NCBI GenBank assembly: GCA_945910425.1
Contig: CAMDYM010000007.1
Coordinates: 1-51,201 of the forward strand
DNA length: 51,201 nt
Origin: an uncultured Candidatus Melainabacteria bacterium
GTDB lineage: Bacteria > Cyanobacteriota > Vampirovibrionia > Gastranaerophilales > Gastranaerophilaceae
Reading direction: 5' to 3'
The notes under the pieces are model-generated. The model ran no database searches, was not told the DNA's origin, and was given only the letters and a program-made list of their open reading frames with translations. Positions 32,173 through 41,415 of this stretch are shown piece by piece (position 1 is the stretch's first letter; each line of letters begins with the position of its first letter). A program made the position numbers and the translations under genes.

Positions 32173-32205
32173 ATTAACGGGGAAGTCAAAAACTTCCCCG
32201 TTAAT
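32173..32205 (+). terminator. Strong hairpin after the TolC fusion gene
   Basis: ATTAACGGGGAAGT / ACTTCCCCGTTAAT, a perfect 14-bp stem with a 5-base loop. A U-tract does not follow at once (ATATGCGATTTTT), so it is an imperfect terminator or an mRNA-stabilising hairpin. Confidence 0.55.
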
Positions 32206-32271
32206 ATATGCGATTTTTGTTAGCAAAAAAATTTTTTACAGGATTTTAAATATCCGAAAGGAATAATTACT

Positions 32272-32592
32272 ATGTCCAAAATACCAAAAGTTAACAAAGT
32301 TTCACTTAATCAAATTTTTAAGAAAAAGAAATTAGAATTAAAGAAATCTCAAACAAAAATCCAACCCCCAAAAGTAGAACAAGCTGTAACAACATCCCCG
32401 ACAGCTACTGCACCAAAAGATACTGACAGATTTGATACATACCTTAGAGAAACAGCTCGGGAATTAGTGAAAAAAACTCCCCGATACGAATTAAATGTAT
32501 ATACGACAAGCGAGAAACCTAAATATCTAGGAAGTATGCTTTCCGAAAATTCAATTTGGGCACCGTGGAGCAAACTATTTAAACGCAAATAA
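32272..32592 (+). CDS. Small basic protein of unknown function
   Basis: A 106-residue protein. The first 40 residues are strongly basic (LNQIFKKKKLELKKSQTK), followed by a Thr/Pro/Ala-rich linker and a more ordered C-terminal part (DRFDTYLRETARELVKKTPRYELNVYTT, ending WAPWSKLFKRK). There is no signal peptide or membrane helix. It could bind nucleic acid or membranes, but nothing specific can be claimed. CGAAAGGAAT lies upstream of the ATG, and the shared terminator with tRNA-Arg follows. Confidence 0.65.
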   Translation: MSKIPKVNKVSLNQIFKKKKLELKKSQTKIQPPKVEQAVTTSPTATAPKDTDRFDTYLRETARELVKKTPRYELNVYTTSEKPKYLGSMLSENSIWAPWSKLFKRK

Positions 32593-32606
32593 TGAATAAC
32601 CAAAAT

Positions 32607-32641
32607 AAAAAAGAAGCGGGTTAAAACCCGCTTCTTTTTTT
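32607..32641 (+). terminator. Bidirectional terminator, 32272 gene and tRNA-Arg
   Basis: AAAAAAGAAGCGGGTT / AACCCGCTTCTTTTTT is a perfect stem with T-runs on both strands; it lies between the convergent gene and tRNA and closes both. Confidence 0.9.
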
Positions 32642-32644
32642 ATT

Positions 32645-32718
<74 letters not shown>

Positions 32719-32736
32719 TTATTTATTTGTATAATT

Positions 32737-32765
32737 ATAATAATTAAAACATAGAAATTTTTCAA
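32737..32765 (-). promoter_or_regulatory. Housekeeping promoter of tRNA-Arg
   Basis: On the minus strand TTGAAA (32765-32760), 17-base spacer, TATTAT (32742-32737), about 19 bases before the tRNA 5' end. Confidence 0.7.
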
Positions 32766-32850
32766 GTAAATTTTAAAAATTTTAGTAACATGGAAATATT
32801 ATTAAGGTTTTAGTAAAATAAACCAATATAATATTAATATGGAGGCTGAA

Positions 32851-33048
32851 ATGAAACTGACAAATCGAGAAACAGAATTATGTAAATATTTGATTCAAGG
32901 CTTGAGCAACAATGAAATCAGTAAACTTATGCACATAAGTTCTCACACTGTAAAAGCAAGCATTAGTATCATTCTAAAAAAAACAGGGACAAAAAACAGA
33001 ACGCATTTAGCATACACTTTAGGTTTTAAAAAATCTATAGAGATGTAA
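32851..33048 (+). CDS. Stand-alone LuxR-type HTH regulator
   Basis: A 65-residue protein that is just a LuxR/GerE DNA-binding domain: LTNRETELCKYLIQGLSNNEISKLMHISSHTVKASISIILKKTGTKNRTHLAY, with the usual E, G.S..EIA-like and HTVK recognition-helix pattern. There is no receiver or sensor domain. I chose the ATG at 32851, which has GGAGG 5 bases before it, over the ATG at 32839 that overlaps this site. Its target genes cannot be told; it lies alone between tRNA-Arg and the amidase gene. Confidence 0.88.
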   Translation: MKLTNRETELCKYLIQGLSNNEISKLMHISSHTVKASISIILKKTGTKNRTHLAYTLGFKKSIEM

Positions 33049-33053
33049 CATTT

Positions 33054-33081
33054 TTGCTATTTCTCATAATAGAGATATAAT
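33054..33081 (+). promoter_or_regulatory. Probable promoter of the AMIN amidase gene
   Basis: TTGCTA at 33054-33059, a 16-base spacer and TATAAT at 33076-33081. This gives a leader of about 12 bases before the ATG at 33100. Confidence 0.5.
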
Positions 33082-33099
33082 TTTTATAGGTAGAAGCTT

Positions 33100-34959
33100 A
33101 TGAAAAATATTTTTATAAAACTATTATGTTTAATAGCATTTATCCTAGTTTTTGTGTCAAACACTTTTGCTGCGGATTTAGGTATAACATCAGTAACTTA
33201 TGATAACTCTTCATCCTTTTTAACAATTAATTCGCTTGATAATGATGATTTTAGACCTGATGTTCTACCAAAGCTTATAATTCTTGAAAATGAACAAAAA
33301 GCATATTTTGACATTAATTCTTCAATTCTAAAATGTTCATCTCAAGAACTTATACTAAATTCGCCTGATATTAAAGAAATTAAAGTTAAACAAATTTCGC
33401 TAAACCCGAATATCGTAAGAGTTGTTATTTCTTATTCACAAAATTACGAACCGAAAAACATCAAACTTTTACAAATTAATAATACGCTGTATGTAAGATT
33501 TAAACCGACTAAAATTTCAAATTACTATTTTCAGCACATATACAGTGACACCATTGATAATATAAATAACATTTATGAAGCAATATCAATTCAAATGCCT
33601 ATATATTCACCGTCTAAAACTAACGAGATTTTAGATCAGATTAATTCGGCATTCAATCTTGGCGGAAAACAAAACGAAAACAATTTTGTATTAAATAAAA
33701 AGAATTTAATACTACCTGCAAAATATTATATAAATAATATCAATATAAAACCTGATGCTGTTCATATTAACGGAATCGGCTCCGCGACATTATCAAAACC
33801 GATAAGACTGTCTAACCCTACAAGAATAGCTTATGATATCCGCTCGACTGTTGTAAACCCGGCACTAAGGAATAACGAATTTGAAATAACACAAGGTGAA
33901 AGCATAAAAATCGGTCAGTTTGACAAAAATACCGCAAGAATTGTAATTACAAGTCCAAACGCGCAAAACTATATTCCTGCATTATACGGAGATACCCAAC
34001 ACCTTGTATTTATAAATAAAAACTCCACAAATTCACAAAGTCTATTTAATGCAAAATCAACATTAAACCATATTTCAGATGAAATTAATGACGATAAAAC
34101 CCATTCAATGAAATTAGTATTTTCAAAACCTATTTTATACGGTATTGAAAGAAACTCTGACGGGTTGGAGATTTATCTTTACAATGTTGAAAAATCAAGC
34201 AGTGTTAATCTAAAAAAATCACTTATTTTTGATAACGCAAACCTTATAGCTTTAAAAAACGGCGGGTTTAAGCTAACAATTACCGATAAAGGCGAAAATA
34301 CGCTTGATATCCACACAGGGGCAGACGGAAAAACCCTAAGGATAAAAGAAAAAGGTAACAGGATTCAACTGCCTAATAAAAACGAAATTATCGTACCGCC
34401 TGTTACTACAACTGCGCAAAAAACCAACGGGAAATATTACATAGTACTTGACCCCGGTCATGGAGGTTCAGATTGTGGTGCTATCAGAAATAACATTTAT
34501 GAAAAAAATATTACACTTGATGTTTCAAAACGGGTTGCTGATTTATTGCGTAAAAAAGGCTACGAAGTAAAAATGACAAGGGAAACCGATACAACAGTAT
34601 CTCTTCAAGACAGAGTAGAATTTAGTGAAAATATTGACCCTGACATATTTGTAAGTATTCACGTTAATTCAAGTAACAGTGAAACCCCAAAAGGACTGGA
34701 GACTCATTATTATAAAGATAACAGCCTGCAACTTGCAAAAACAGTCCATGCTTCAATGTTAAATCACATTTCAGGAAATAACCGCGGGTTGTTCAAATCA
34801 AAATTTTATGTTATAAATCATACGACAGCACCTGCAATTCTTGTAGAAATCGGATTCTTGTCAAATCCGACAGAACGGGCGCAGCTTGTAACAGAATCAA
34901 GAAAACAGGCAACGGCAAAAGCAATAGCTGAGGGTATAAATGATTACTTCAAAAAATAA
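33100..34959 (+). CDS. AMIN-domain N-acetylmuramoyl-L-alanine amidase
   Basis: A 619-residue exported cell-wall hydrolase that cuts the bond between MurNAc and the stem peptide, probably at division. Signal peptide at 1-24, then about 400 residues of beta-rich repeats that look like two or three AMIN domains (cell-wall targeting), then an Amidase_3 catalytic domain from about 445: LDPGHGGSDCGA (zinc His about 454), YEKNITLDV (zinc Glu), VSIHVNSS (zinc His) and ILVEIGFLSN (catalytic Glu). The architecture resembles cyanobacterial and proteobacterial AmiC. The murI start lies inside its last 20 bases, so the two are co-translated. Confidence 0.93.
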   Translation: MKNIFIKLLCLIAFILVFVSNTFAADLGITSVTYDNSSSFLTINSLDNDDFRPDVLPKLIILENEQKAYFDINSSILKCSSQELILNSPDIKEIKVKQISLNPNIVRVVISYSQNYEPKNIKLLQINNTLYVRFKPTKISNYYFQHIYSDTIDNINNIYEAISIQMPIYSPSKTNEILDQINSAFNLGGKQNENNFVLNKKNLILPAKYYINNINIKPDAVHINGIGSATLSKPIRLSNPTRIAYDIRSTVVNPALRNNEFEITQGESIKIGQFDKNTARIVITSPNAQNYIPALYGDTQHLVFINKNSTNSQSLFNAKSTLNHISDEINDDKTHSMKLVFSKPILYGIERNSDGLEIYLYNVEKSSSVNLKKSLIFDNANLIALKNGGFKLTITDKGENTLDIHTGADGKTLRIKEKGNRIQLPNKNEIIVPPVTTTAQKTNGKYYIVLDPGHGGSDCGAIRNNIYEKNITLDVSKRVADLLRKKGYEVKMTRETDTTVSLQDRVEFSENIDPDIFVSIHVNSSNSETPKGLETHYYKDNSLQLAKTVHASMLNHISGNNRGLFKSKFYVINHTTAPAILVEIGFLSNPTERAQLVTESRKQATAKAIAEGINDYFKK

Positions 34960-35764
34960 TATAAATAGCAATTCACCAATAGCTTTTTTTGATTCGGGAG
35001 TCGGAGGACTTACCGTGTTGAATAAGGTAAAAAAGATATTGCCAAACGAAAACTACGTATACTATGGCGATACACTTCATATGCCGTACGGAGAAAAAAC
35101 TAAAGAGCAACTGCTTGAATATTCTGATAATATTTTCAAACTTTTTGAAGATATGAACTGTAAAGCTGTTGTAATGGCTTGTAACACAACATCATCAGTT
35201 ATTTATGAAGAAGTTAAAAACCGATATAATTTCAAGTTATTTCCGATAGTTCAATCGGTATCAGAAATTTTATCACAGCTGCCAATAAACAGGCTCGGAA
35301 TTTTTGCAACAAGAGCAACTATTGACTCAAACGCTTACCAACGAGAAATAGCAAAATACAATAAAAATATGCAGGTTTTTGGTCAGCATTGTCCTGATTG
35401 GGTTCATATTGTTGAAGAAAATGCTCTGAGCGAACAAAAAAATATTGAAATTGTACACAAAGACTTAGAAAAAATGTTGTTAAATAATCCTGAAAAAATA
35501 GTTCTTGGCTGCACACATTATCCTTTTTTACTGGAAATTTTATCTCAATTTGCGCCAAAAGAAATGTTTATTGACCCTGCCGAATCATTTGCTAAAAAGA
35601 TTAAAAACGAACTTGAATCAAGCGGATTATTAAATACAGAAACAAAAAATCCGACAGAACGTTTTTTTGTAAGTTCAAACCCGCAACTGTTCAGGCAATC
35701 TGCAAAAATGTTTTATGACGTAAAAGAAACGCCGGAACTTTTAACCTTTTTAAATGCGGTTTAA
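34940..35764 (+). CDS. murI: Glutamate racemase
   Basis: Makes D-glutamate for peptidoglycan. The 274-residue protein has DSGVGGLTVL (17-27), YYGDTLHMPYG, the two catalytic cysteines C81 in ACNTTS and C191 in GCTHYP, and the usual length. It begins 20 bases inside the end of the amidase gene. An alternative later start is unlikely because the conserved IAFFDSG begins at residue 14. Its end overlaps the convergent DUF3326 gene by 15 bases. Confidence 0.96.
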   Translation: MITSKNNINSNSPIAFFDSGVGGLTVLNKVKKILPNENYVYYGDTLHMPYGEKTKEQLLEYSDNIFKLFEDMNCKAVVMACNTTSSVIYEEVKNRYNFKLFPIVQSVSEILSQLPINRLGIFATRATIDSNAYQREIAKYNKNMQVFGQHCPDWVHIVEENALSEQKNIEIVHKDLEKMLLNNPEKIVLGCTHYPFLLEILSQFAPKEMFIDPAESFAKKIKNELESSGLLNTETKNPTERFFVSSNPQLFRQSAKMFYDVKETPELLTFLNAV

Positions 35765-36724
35765 GCATTCTTCATAGGTGTCAACCTCAATAATATTAGG
35801 ATTTTTAAAAAGTTTTTCATTAGTAACATCAAGTTCTGTTGAATTTTCTTTAACAGCATAAACAGTTATACCTCGATTCAAAGCTTCAAATACGGGAACC
35901 GAACCTAAAGAATTATAAGGCATAACAAGAAAATCGACATCACAAATATTTATACCGCGCTTACTTGCCGTAATTTTCGGAGCCTGCGAAAGCCCTAATA
36001 AAATACAAGGTAAAAACGTCGGAGTAATATATTCTGAAGCAGATTTCGGGTTAACCAAATCAGGGTAAATTGTATAATCAGCAAAAGCAGGAGAATGAGC
36101 ACAAGGCACCTTAAATTCTTTAGAAATATAATGAGAAATCACAGCTTCAACACCGCCGACAGGGTCAGCACCTTGTGCGTTAGCATAATCAAGATTGTCA
36201 TCTTCCGGGTCTTCAAAAAGACAAACTATAGCAATAGCATCACACCCCTTATCCAATAAAACCTTACAAGCTTTTGCCAAAGTTTCAATATTATTTACCC
36301 CGCCGACAGAAATTCCCTCATCGGTCATAAAAAATTCTACTCCGACTTCATCATCTGTTATCTCATAAGAATTAATATCAACTCCGTAAACTGTTTTAAC
36401 GGCATTTTGAGTATTTATGTGAACATTTAAAACATCTTTTGGAATTGCTTTATCGTAAATTATTCCGACTTTGTTATCTATTGTTGGTAAAAGATTAACT
36501 TCACCTTTAAAAAACGAATCGAGAGTATAGCCTTCTGTGTAGAGCATATTATCCGTGATTGCAGAAAATCCGCCCGCATTAACGACATTCGGGTTAACAA
36601 TCATTTTAGCTTTTTTCGCAAATTTTCGCACATAAGCTCCCGCGTCCCCCGCGTACCCGCCAATTGAAGCACCGATTCCTGTCGGCACAATAAACGCTCC
36701 GATTTTTTCTCCGTTATAACTCAT
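35750..36724 (-). CDS. DUF3326 family protein
   Basis: A 324-residue protein matching the DUF3326 family, which I know mainly from cyanobacteria and plastid-bearing organisms: FIVPTGIGASIGGYAGDAGAYVR near the start, VNPNVVNAGGFSAITDNMLYTEGYTLD and PVGGVEAVISHYIS. The function is unknown; the fold is probably a Rossmann-like alpha/beta protein and there is no signal peptide. Its presence supports a cyanobacterial affinity. The start lies 11 bases inside the upstream amidase gene, and the end overlaps murI, so it is packed on both sides. Confidence 0.85.
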   Translation of the reverse strand: MSYNGEKIGAFIVPTGIGASIGGYAGDAGAYVRKFAKKAKMIVNPNVVNAGGFSAITDNMLYTEGYTLDSFFKGEVNLLPTIDNKVGIIYDKAIPKDVLNVHINTQNAVKTVYGVDINSYEITDDEVGVEFFMTDEGISVGGVNNIETLAKACKVLLDKGCDAIAIVCLFEDPEDDNLDYANAQGADPVGGVEAVISHYISKEFKVPCAHSPAFADYTIYPDLVNPKSASEYITPTFLPCILLGLSQAPKITASKRGINICDVDFLVMPYNSLGSVPVFEALNRGITVYAVKENSTELDVTNEKLFKNPNIIEVDTYEECLNRI

Positions 36725-38045
36725 TAAAATAATTCTCCAAACCCTGTTTTATAGCTTCAGCTGCCTGCTGTTGAAACTTTTCATCCGTAATCTTAGCATT
36801 GTCTTCCGGCACAATCATATACCCGACTTCAATCAAAATTGCCAAAGACTCGGTATTTCTTATAACCGCAAAGCTTTCACGTCGTACCTTATCATCACAC
36901 ATTCCAACTTTAATCAATTGTTCCAGAACTTTTTTCCCAATATCTTTCGACTGAGGATAAAAATAGAATACAGACGTCCCTGAACGATTAGAAAATGCCT
37001 GAGAATCAGGTAAGGCATTATTATGAATACTTATAAAAATATCAGAATCGTTTTTCTGAGAAAATTTAACCCTGTCATAAAGTGCTACATTACTATCATC
37101 TTCTCTTGTTAAAAACACATTGGCACCAGCCTGTTCAAGAATATTCTTTAATTTCAACGTTATTGCAAGATTAACATCTTTTTCCCTGTCGCCAAGACAA
37201 CCGATTGCTCCGATTTCCGAGCCGCCATGACCTGCATCAAGCGTTATATTTAAACCTTCAAGCCCTTTTACTGAAGGCTGATTTTTAACCTCTATAACAA
37301 GCTCACTGTTATTTTTGTAATACGCTTTATAACCAAAAAGTTTCCCTGTCTTATTTATATGAAACTCATACTTATCCTCAGGATACCCTGATACATTATA
37401 TACAACCAAATCCAATCCGCTTGACTCACTTAAAATATACGGAACCTTTCTATTTAATTTAATTGTAAAAACACGTTTATCAGGTTCCTCGTTATAGATA
37501 AAACCTTCAATTTTTGCAAGTGAATTGACTTCATCAGACTTTACGATATCACCTGCCAAAACCCAGACATAATCATCTCTTGCCAATTGAATTTTATAAA
37601 AATCACCAAACTCACCGATAACCTTTAACGGAATGTCTTTTTCAAGATGCTGCAATCTGTTTAAACCATGAGCATACGGGGTAGCCCATATCGGAACATT
37701 ATCCTTAGCTGTCTGATATGCTTTTGACCGGTTATATAAAACTTCTTTTACACAAGACTCATAATCAACATTCTCATTTCTTGTTATCCTGTACTCTAAA
37801 TCTCCGACTTTAAATATATTTTCTCCAGCGTTCAATTTAACAGGATGTAAAAATCCGCCTGAAGGATGTATACTAACCTTCTCTGAATTTATATATAATT
37901 CTTTTTCAGGTTTCTCATTACCTATAAAAAATGTTGATTCTGAATTTATGGTAACATTATTTGATTTAGGATAAACAATTTCTACGGCATTAGCTTTAAC
38001 ACCGCAAAATAATAATGAAATTAAGCAAATCAAGATCCTCTTCAT
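36714..38045 (-). CDS. Second exported N-acetylmuramoyl-L-alanine amidase
   Basis: A 443-residue exported amidase with a different front end from the one at 33100. After a signal peptide (about 1-20) comes a beta-domain that uses a short WATPYAHGLNRLQHLEKDIPLKV SH3-like segment (about 120-165), then a linker and an Amidase_3 domain from about 270: LDAGHGGSEIGAIG, REKDVNLAITL, ISIHNNALP and ILIEVGYM. All four zinc and catalytic positions are kept. The start has no clear Shine-Dalgarno; a TATAAT in the divergent gap suggests a promoter. Operon with DUF3326. Confidence 0.9.
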   Translation of the reverse strand: MKRILICLISLLFCGVKANAVEIVYPKSNNVTINSESTFFIGNEKPEKELYINSEKVSIHPSGGFLHPVKLNAGENIFKVGDLEYRITRNENVDYESCVKEVLYNRSKAYQTAKDNVPIWATPYAHGLNRLQHLEKDIPLKVIGEFGDFYKIQLARDDYVWVLAGDIVKSDEVNSLAKIEGFIYNEEPDKRVFTIKLNRKVPYILSESSGLDLVVYNVSGYPEDKYEFHINKTGKLFGYKAYYKNNSELVIEVKNQPSVKGLEGLNITLDAGHGGSEIGAIGCLGDREKDVNLAITLKLKNILEQAGANVFLTREDDSNVALYDRVKFSQKNDSDIFISIHNNALPDSQAFSNRSGTSVFYFYPQSKDIGKKVLEQLIKVGMCDDKVRRESFAVIRNTESLAILIEVGYMIVPEDNAKITDEKFQQQAAEAIKQGLENYFNEL

Positions 38046-38147
38046 ACAAACAATATACTATCAAAAAATTATAATTTCGTAAATTTATTTAATAATTGTG
38101 ATATTTAACAAGCGTTGTGATAAAATAATAGTATTAAGGGATAGAAA

Positions 38148-39905
38148 ATGAGAAGAGATATTGAAGACAAAGCAAAAATCTCAAGGGGAAAGTATTGTAA
38201 TAAGGTAACAAACTGGCTGGATATATTATATTGTGTAGCCCTGATATTTTTACTAATTCACCTTTTTATGATACAGATATTCGATTTCAAAAAATACCGT
38301 GAACGTGGAAAAATGCAGCGTTCAAGCCATGATTTTGCAGTTCGCGGAGATATATATGACAGACACGGAATAAAACTTGCAACCGACAGGATTTACTATA
38401 ATATTTACGCAAGACCTGTAGATTACTCTAAAACAGAAACCCCGAGAAAAATAGCTCAATTATTTTCACCTGTTTTAGGAATCCCTGAGGCAACTTTATA
38501 CGCAAAACTTTCTAATACAAAAATACCTGTTATTGCGCTAAAAAAAGATGTAGACCGAGATACGGCGAAAAAACTTTCAAAAATCATAGCAGAAAACTAT
38601 TTTCGATCAATAAGCCTTGATAAGAAAAACACAAGAGAATATCCGCAAGGCGTATTTGCCTCTCACGTACTTGGATTTTACAACTTTGACGCAGGGGTTT
38701 CTAACGGGGTAGAGCTTACCGCTAAAGACAAACTTGAACACGCAGTAAGAGCGACTTATGACAAAACCCGCGACGGCAAAATTATTTATAACTTCTCTAC
38801 AGACCCTGTTATACCGACCACAAACCCTAAAGGTCAGGATATAACACTGACAATTGATGCTGCAATTCAGCACGTATGTGAAAAAGAACTATTTAAAATT
38901 ATAGAAGAAAAAGGAGCACTACGCGGAGCGGTTATTGTAATGGACCCTAAAAACGGAGAAATTTTAGGTTATGCGGTTTATCCTACATATGACCCGAATA
39001 AATTTCAAAAGGCTTCTAATACCCAAATAAAAAACTGGACACTCACTGATGTTTATCCGCCCGGGTCCACATTTAAAACAATTACTGTAACAAGCGCAAT
39101 GGAACTTGGCAAAATCAACGAAAACTCTATGATTGATGACCCGGGACGAATGAAATTCGGACCTTATACAATTGAAAATTACGATTACAAACAAAAAGGT
39201 GCACCGGGAAAAATCAATCTTGTATACCTGTTTGAGCATTCAAGTAACATCGGTTCGGTTAACGTAGGATTCTTGATGACTCATAGAGAATTTTACGATA
39301 TGCTGAAAAAATTCGGATTTGGCGAAAAATCAGGAATTGACCTCCCCGGTGAATCCTCAGGGCTTCTGGCATCACCAAAATTCTGGGATAAGGGTTTACA
39401 TATGACAATGTCGTACGGATACGGAACATCTGTTTCTATTATGCAAATGGTATCTGCCGTATCGGCACTTGCAAACGACGGAGTCAGAGTAACTCCGCAT
39501 GTTATCAAGTATTCACCTGAAGAAGAAATTGAAAAAGTTAAACGTATACCTACAGTAAGCCCTCAAACAGCAAGAACAATCACAAAACTTCTTGCCATGA
39601 GTGTTAATAACGGTAAATCTTGTATAAAACTTGACAAATACAATGTCGCGGCAAAAACAGGAACTTCAAGAAAACCTCTTGAAAACGGTTCTGGGTATTC
39701 GGGTGCTATGTACACATCAACTATCGGATACCTGCCTGCAAGCGACCCTAAAGTATTAATCTACGTTGTAGTAGATAGTGCATCAAAAGGTGCTATATGG
39801 GGTAACACGGTAGCAGGTCCTGTTTTCCACGAAGTTGCCGAACAAACAGCAAGAATACTTGACCTTAAGCCTGACAAAATACCTGCAACAGGGAAAAGAC
39901 AATAA
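38148..39905 (+). CDS. ftsI: Class B penicillin-binding protein (FtsI/PBP2 type)
   Basis: A 585-residue peptidoglycan transpeptidase with one N-terminal membrane helix (about 26-46, LDILYCVALIFLLIHLFMIQIF), a dimerisation domain starting RGDIYDRHG and the transpeptidase domain: PGSTFK (active Ser about 307), SSN and KTGTS motifs. Its place just before murE, as in division-cell-wall clusters, suggests septal FtsI rather than elongation PBP2. No ftsL or mraZ/mraW precedes it. AAGGGATAG lies before the ATG. Confidence 0.9.
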   Translation: MRRDIEDKAKISRGKYCNKVTNWLDILYCVALIFLLIHLFMIQIFDFKKYRERGKMQRSSHDFAVRGDIYDRHGIKLATDRIYYNIYARPVDYSKTETPRKIAQLFSPVLGIPEATLYAKLSNTKIPVIALKKDVDRDTAKKLSKIIAENYFRSISLDKKNTREYPQGVFASHVLGFYNFDAGVSNGVELTAKDKLEHAVRATYDKTRDGKIIYNFSTDPVIPTTNPKGQDITLTIDAAIQHVCEKELFKIIEEKGALRGAVIVMDPKNGEILGYAVYPTYDPNKFQKASNTQIKNWTLTDVYPPGSTFKTITVTSAMELGKINENSMIDDPGRMKFGPYTIENYDYKQKGAPGKINLVYLFEHSSNIGSVNVGFLMTHREFYDMLKKFGFGEKSGIDLPGESSGLLASPKFWDKGLHMTMSYGYGTSVSIMQMVSAVSALANDGVRVTPHVIKYSPEEEIEKVKRIPTVSPQTARTITKLLAMSVNNGKSCIKLDKYNVAAKTGTSRKPLENGSGYSGAMYTSTIGYLPASDPKVLIYVVVDSASKGAIWGNTVAGPVFHEVAEQTARILDLKPDKIPATGKRQ

Positions 39906-39926
39906 TTATAACAAGGAGAAAATATA

Positions 39927-41402
39927 ATGAAACTGGATGAACTTATTGAATATTTAAAATATGACGATTTAATAAACTTTAAAGATGTGGAAATTTCAGG
40001 GATTTCATACAATTCCAAAACGACTAAAAAAGGCGATATATTTATCTGTCTGGTTGGAGAACATACTGACGGGCATGAATACGCAAAAATGGCAATAGAA
40101 AACGGTGCTGCAGCATTACTTGCCCAACATAAAATTGAAGGCGTAAAAGTTCCGCAGGTAATAGTAGATTCTACAAGACACAAAATTGCAGATATCGCAG
40201 ACAGATTTTATTCAAGACCGTCACTTGGAATTAACTTGATAGGAATTACAGGAACTAACGGCAAAACAACAGTTACTCACCTTATTCAAAAAATCTTTGA
40301 AGAAAATCAAGAAAAATGTGCACTTATCGGAACCTTAGGCTACAAATTATCATCAAACAGTGAATATCGCGACGCAAAACACACAACGCCGCAAGCACCC
40401 GAGCTTCAAGCTACACTTCGTATGATTAAAGATGTTGAAAAAATTGATAACGTTGTTATGGAAGTAAGTTCTCACGCACTTGAACAAAACAGAGTCGGCG
40501 GATGTAGATTTAACGGTGCTGTTTTAACTAACCTTACCCAAGACCACCTGGATTACCATATTACAATGGAAAATTATTTTAAGGCAAAAGCTCTTCTTTT
40601 TGAACACTTAACAGAAGGTGATTTTGCAGTAATTAACCTTGATGATGAATATGGACAAAAGTTCTTATCTGTTGTTCCGGAAGGTGTTCGAAAATTCACT
40701 TACGGGGTTAAAAACACTGCTGATATTATGGCAAAAGATATTGAGTTTTCACTAAACGGAGCTGAATTTAAACTGTTAATAAATGGTGAAGAACACAACG
40801 TAAACCTTCACATGAACGGAATGTTCAGTGTATATAACGTACTTGCTGCTGTAAGTTCAGCCGTTGCAATGGGAATAGATATAAAAATTGCACTAAAAGC
40901 CTTGCAAAATGTTCACGGAGTTGCGGGAAGATTTGAGATTGTAAACAAAAAACCGCTTGTAATCGTTGATTACGCGCACACTCCTGACGGACTTGAAAAC
41001 GTGTTAAAATCAGCAAGAGAAATTACGCCTAAAGACGGAAAATTAATTTGTCTGTTTGGTTGCGGCGGCGACAGAGATGCAACAAAAAGACCTAAAATGG
41101 GAGCCATTGCGCAAAAATTATCAGACAAAATTATAATCACAAGTGACAACCCACGCTCTGAAGATCCGCAGCAAATCATCACGGATATCATTGCAGGGCT
41201 TCAATCGGTATCACCTGATAAAGTGACCGTTGAACCCGACAGAGGAGAAGCAATTGCATTATTAAAAACAATTGCTGAGAATAACGATGTCGTAATTATC
41301 GCAGGAAAAGGTCACGAGGATTATCAAATACTCAAAGATAAAACAATCCATTTTGATGACAGAGAACAAGCAAGAAAAGTCTTTGCAGGAAGCGTAATAT
41401 AA
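39927..41402 (+). CDS. murE: UDP-MurNAc-L-Ala-D-Glu ligase
   Basis: Adds the third amino acid of the peptidoglycan stem. The 491-residue protein has the ATP loop GITGTNGKTT (about 108-117), HTTPQAPELQ, MEVSSHALEQNRV, DYAHTPDGLENVL and DNPRSEDP (about 407-414). The DNPR motif is the one that selects meso-diaminopimelate rather than lysine, so the wall is probably DAP type. A good AAGGAG site precedes the ATG. It follows the PBP gene by 21 bases and is followed by nagA at 13 bases. Confidence 0.97.
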   Translation: MKLDELIEYLKYDDLINFKDVEISGISYNSKTTKKGDIFICLVGEHTDGHEYAKMAIENGAAALLAQHKIEGVKVPQVIVDSTRHKIADIADRFYSRPSLGINLIGITGTNGKTTVTHLIQKIFEENQEKCALIGTLGYKLSSNSEYRDAKHTTPQAPELQATLRMIKDVEKIDNVVMEVSSHALEQNRVGGCRFNGAVLTNLTQDHLDYHITMENYFKAKALLFEHLTEGDFAVINLDDEYGQKFLSVVPEGVRKFTYGVKNTADIMAKDIEFSLNGAEFKLLINGEEHNVNLHMNGMFSVYNVLAAVSSAVAMGIDIKIALKALQNVHGVAGRFEIVNKKPLVIVDYAHTPDGLENVLKSAREITPKDGKLICLFGCGGDRDATKRPKMGAIAQKLSDKIIITSDNPRSEDPQQIITDIIAGLQSVSPDKVTVEPDRGEAIALLKTIAENNDVVIIAGKGHEDYQILKDKTIHFDDREQARKVFAGSVI

Positions 41403-41415
41403 GGGGTAAATAATT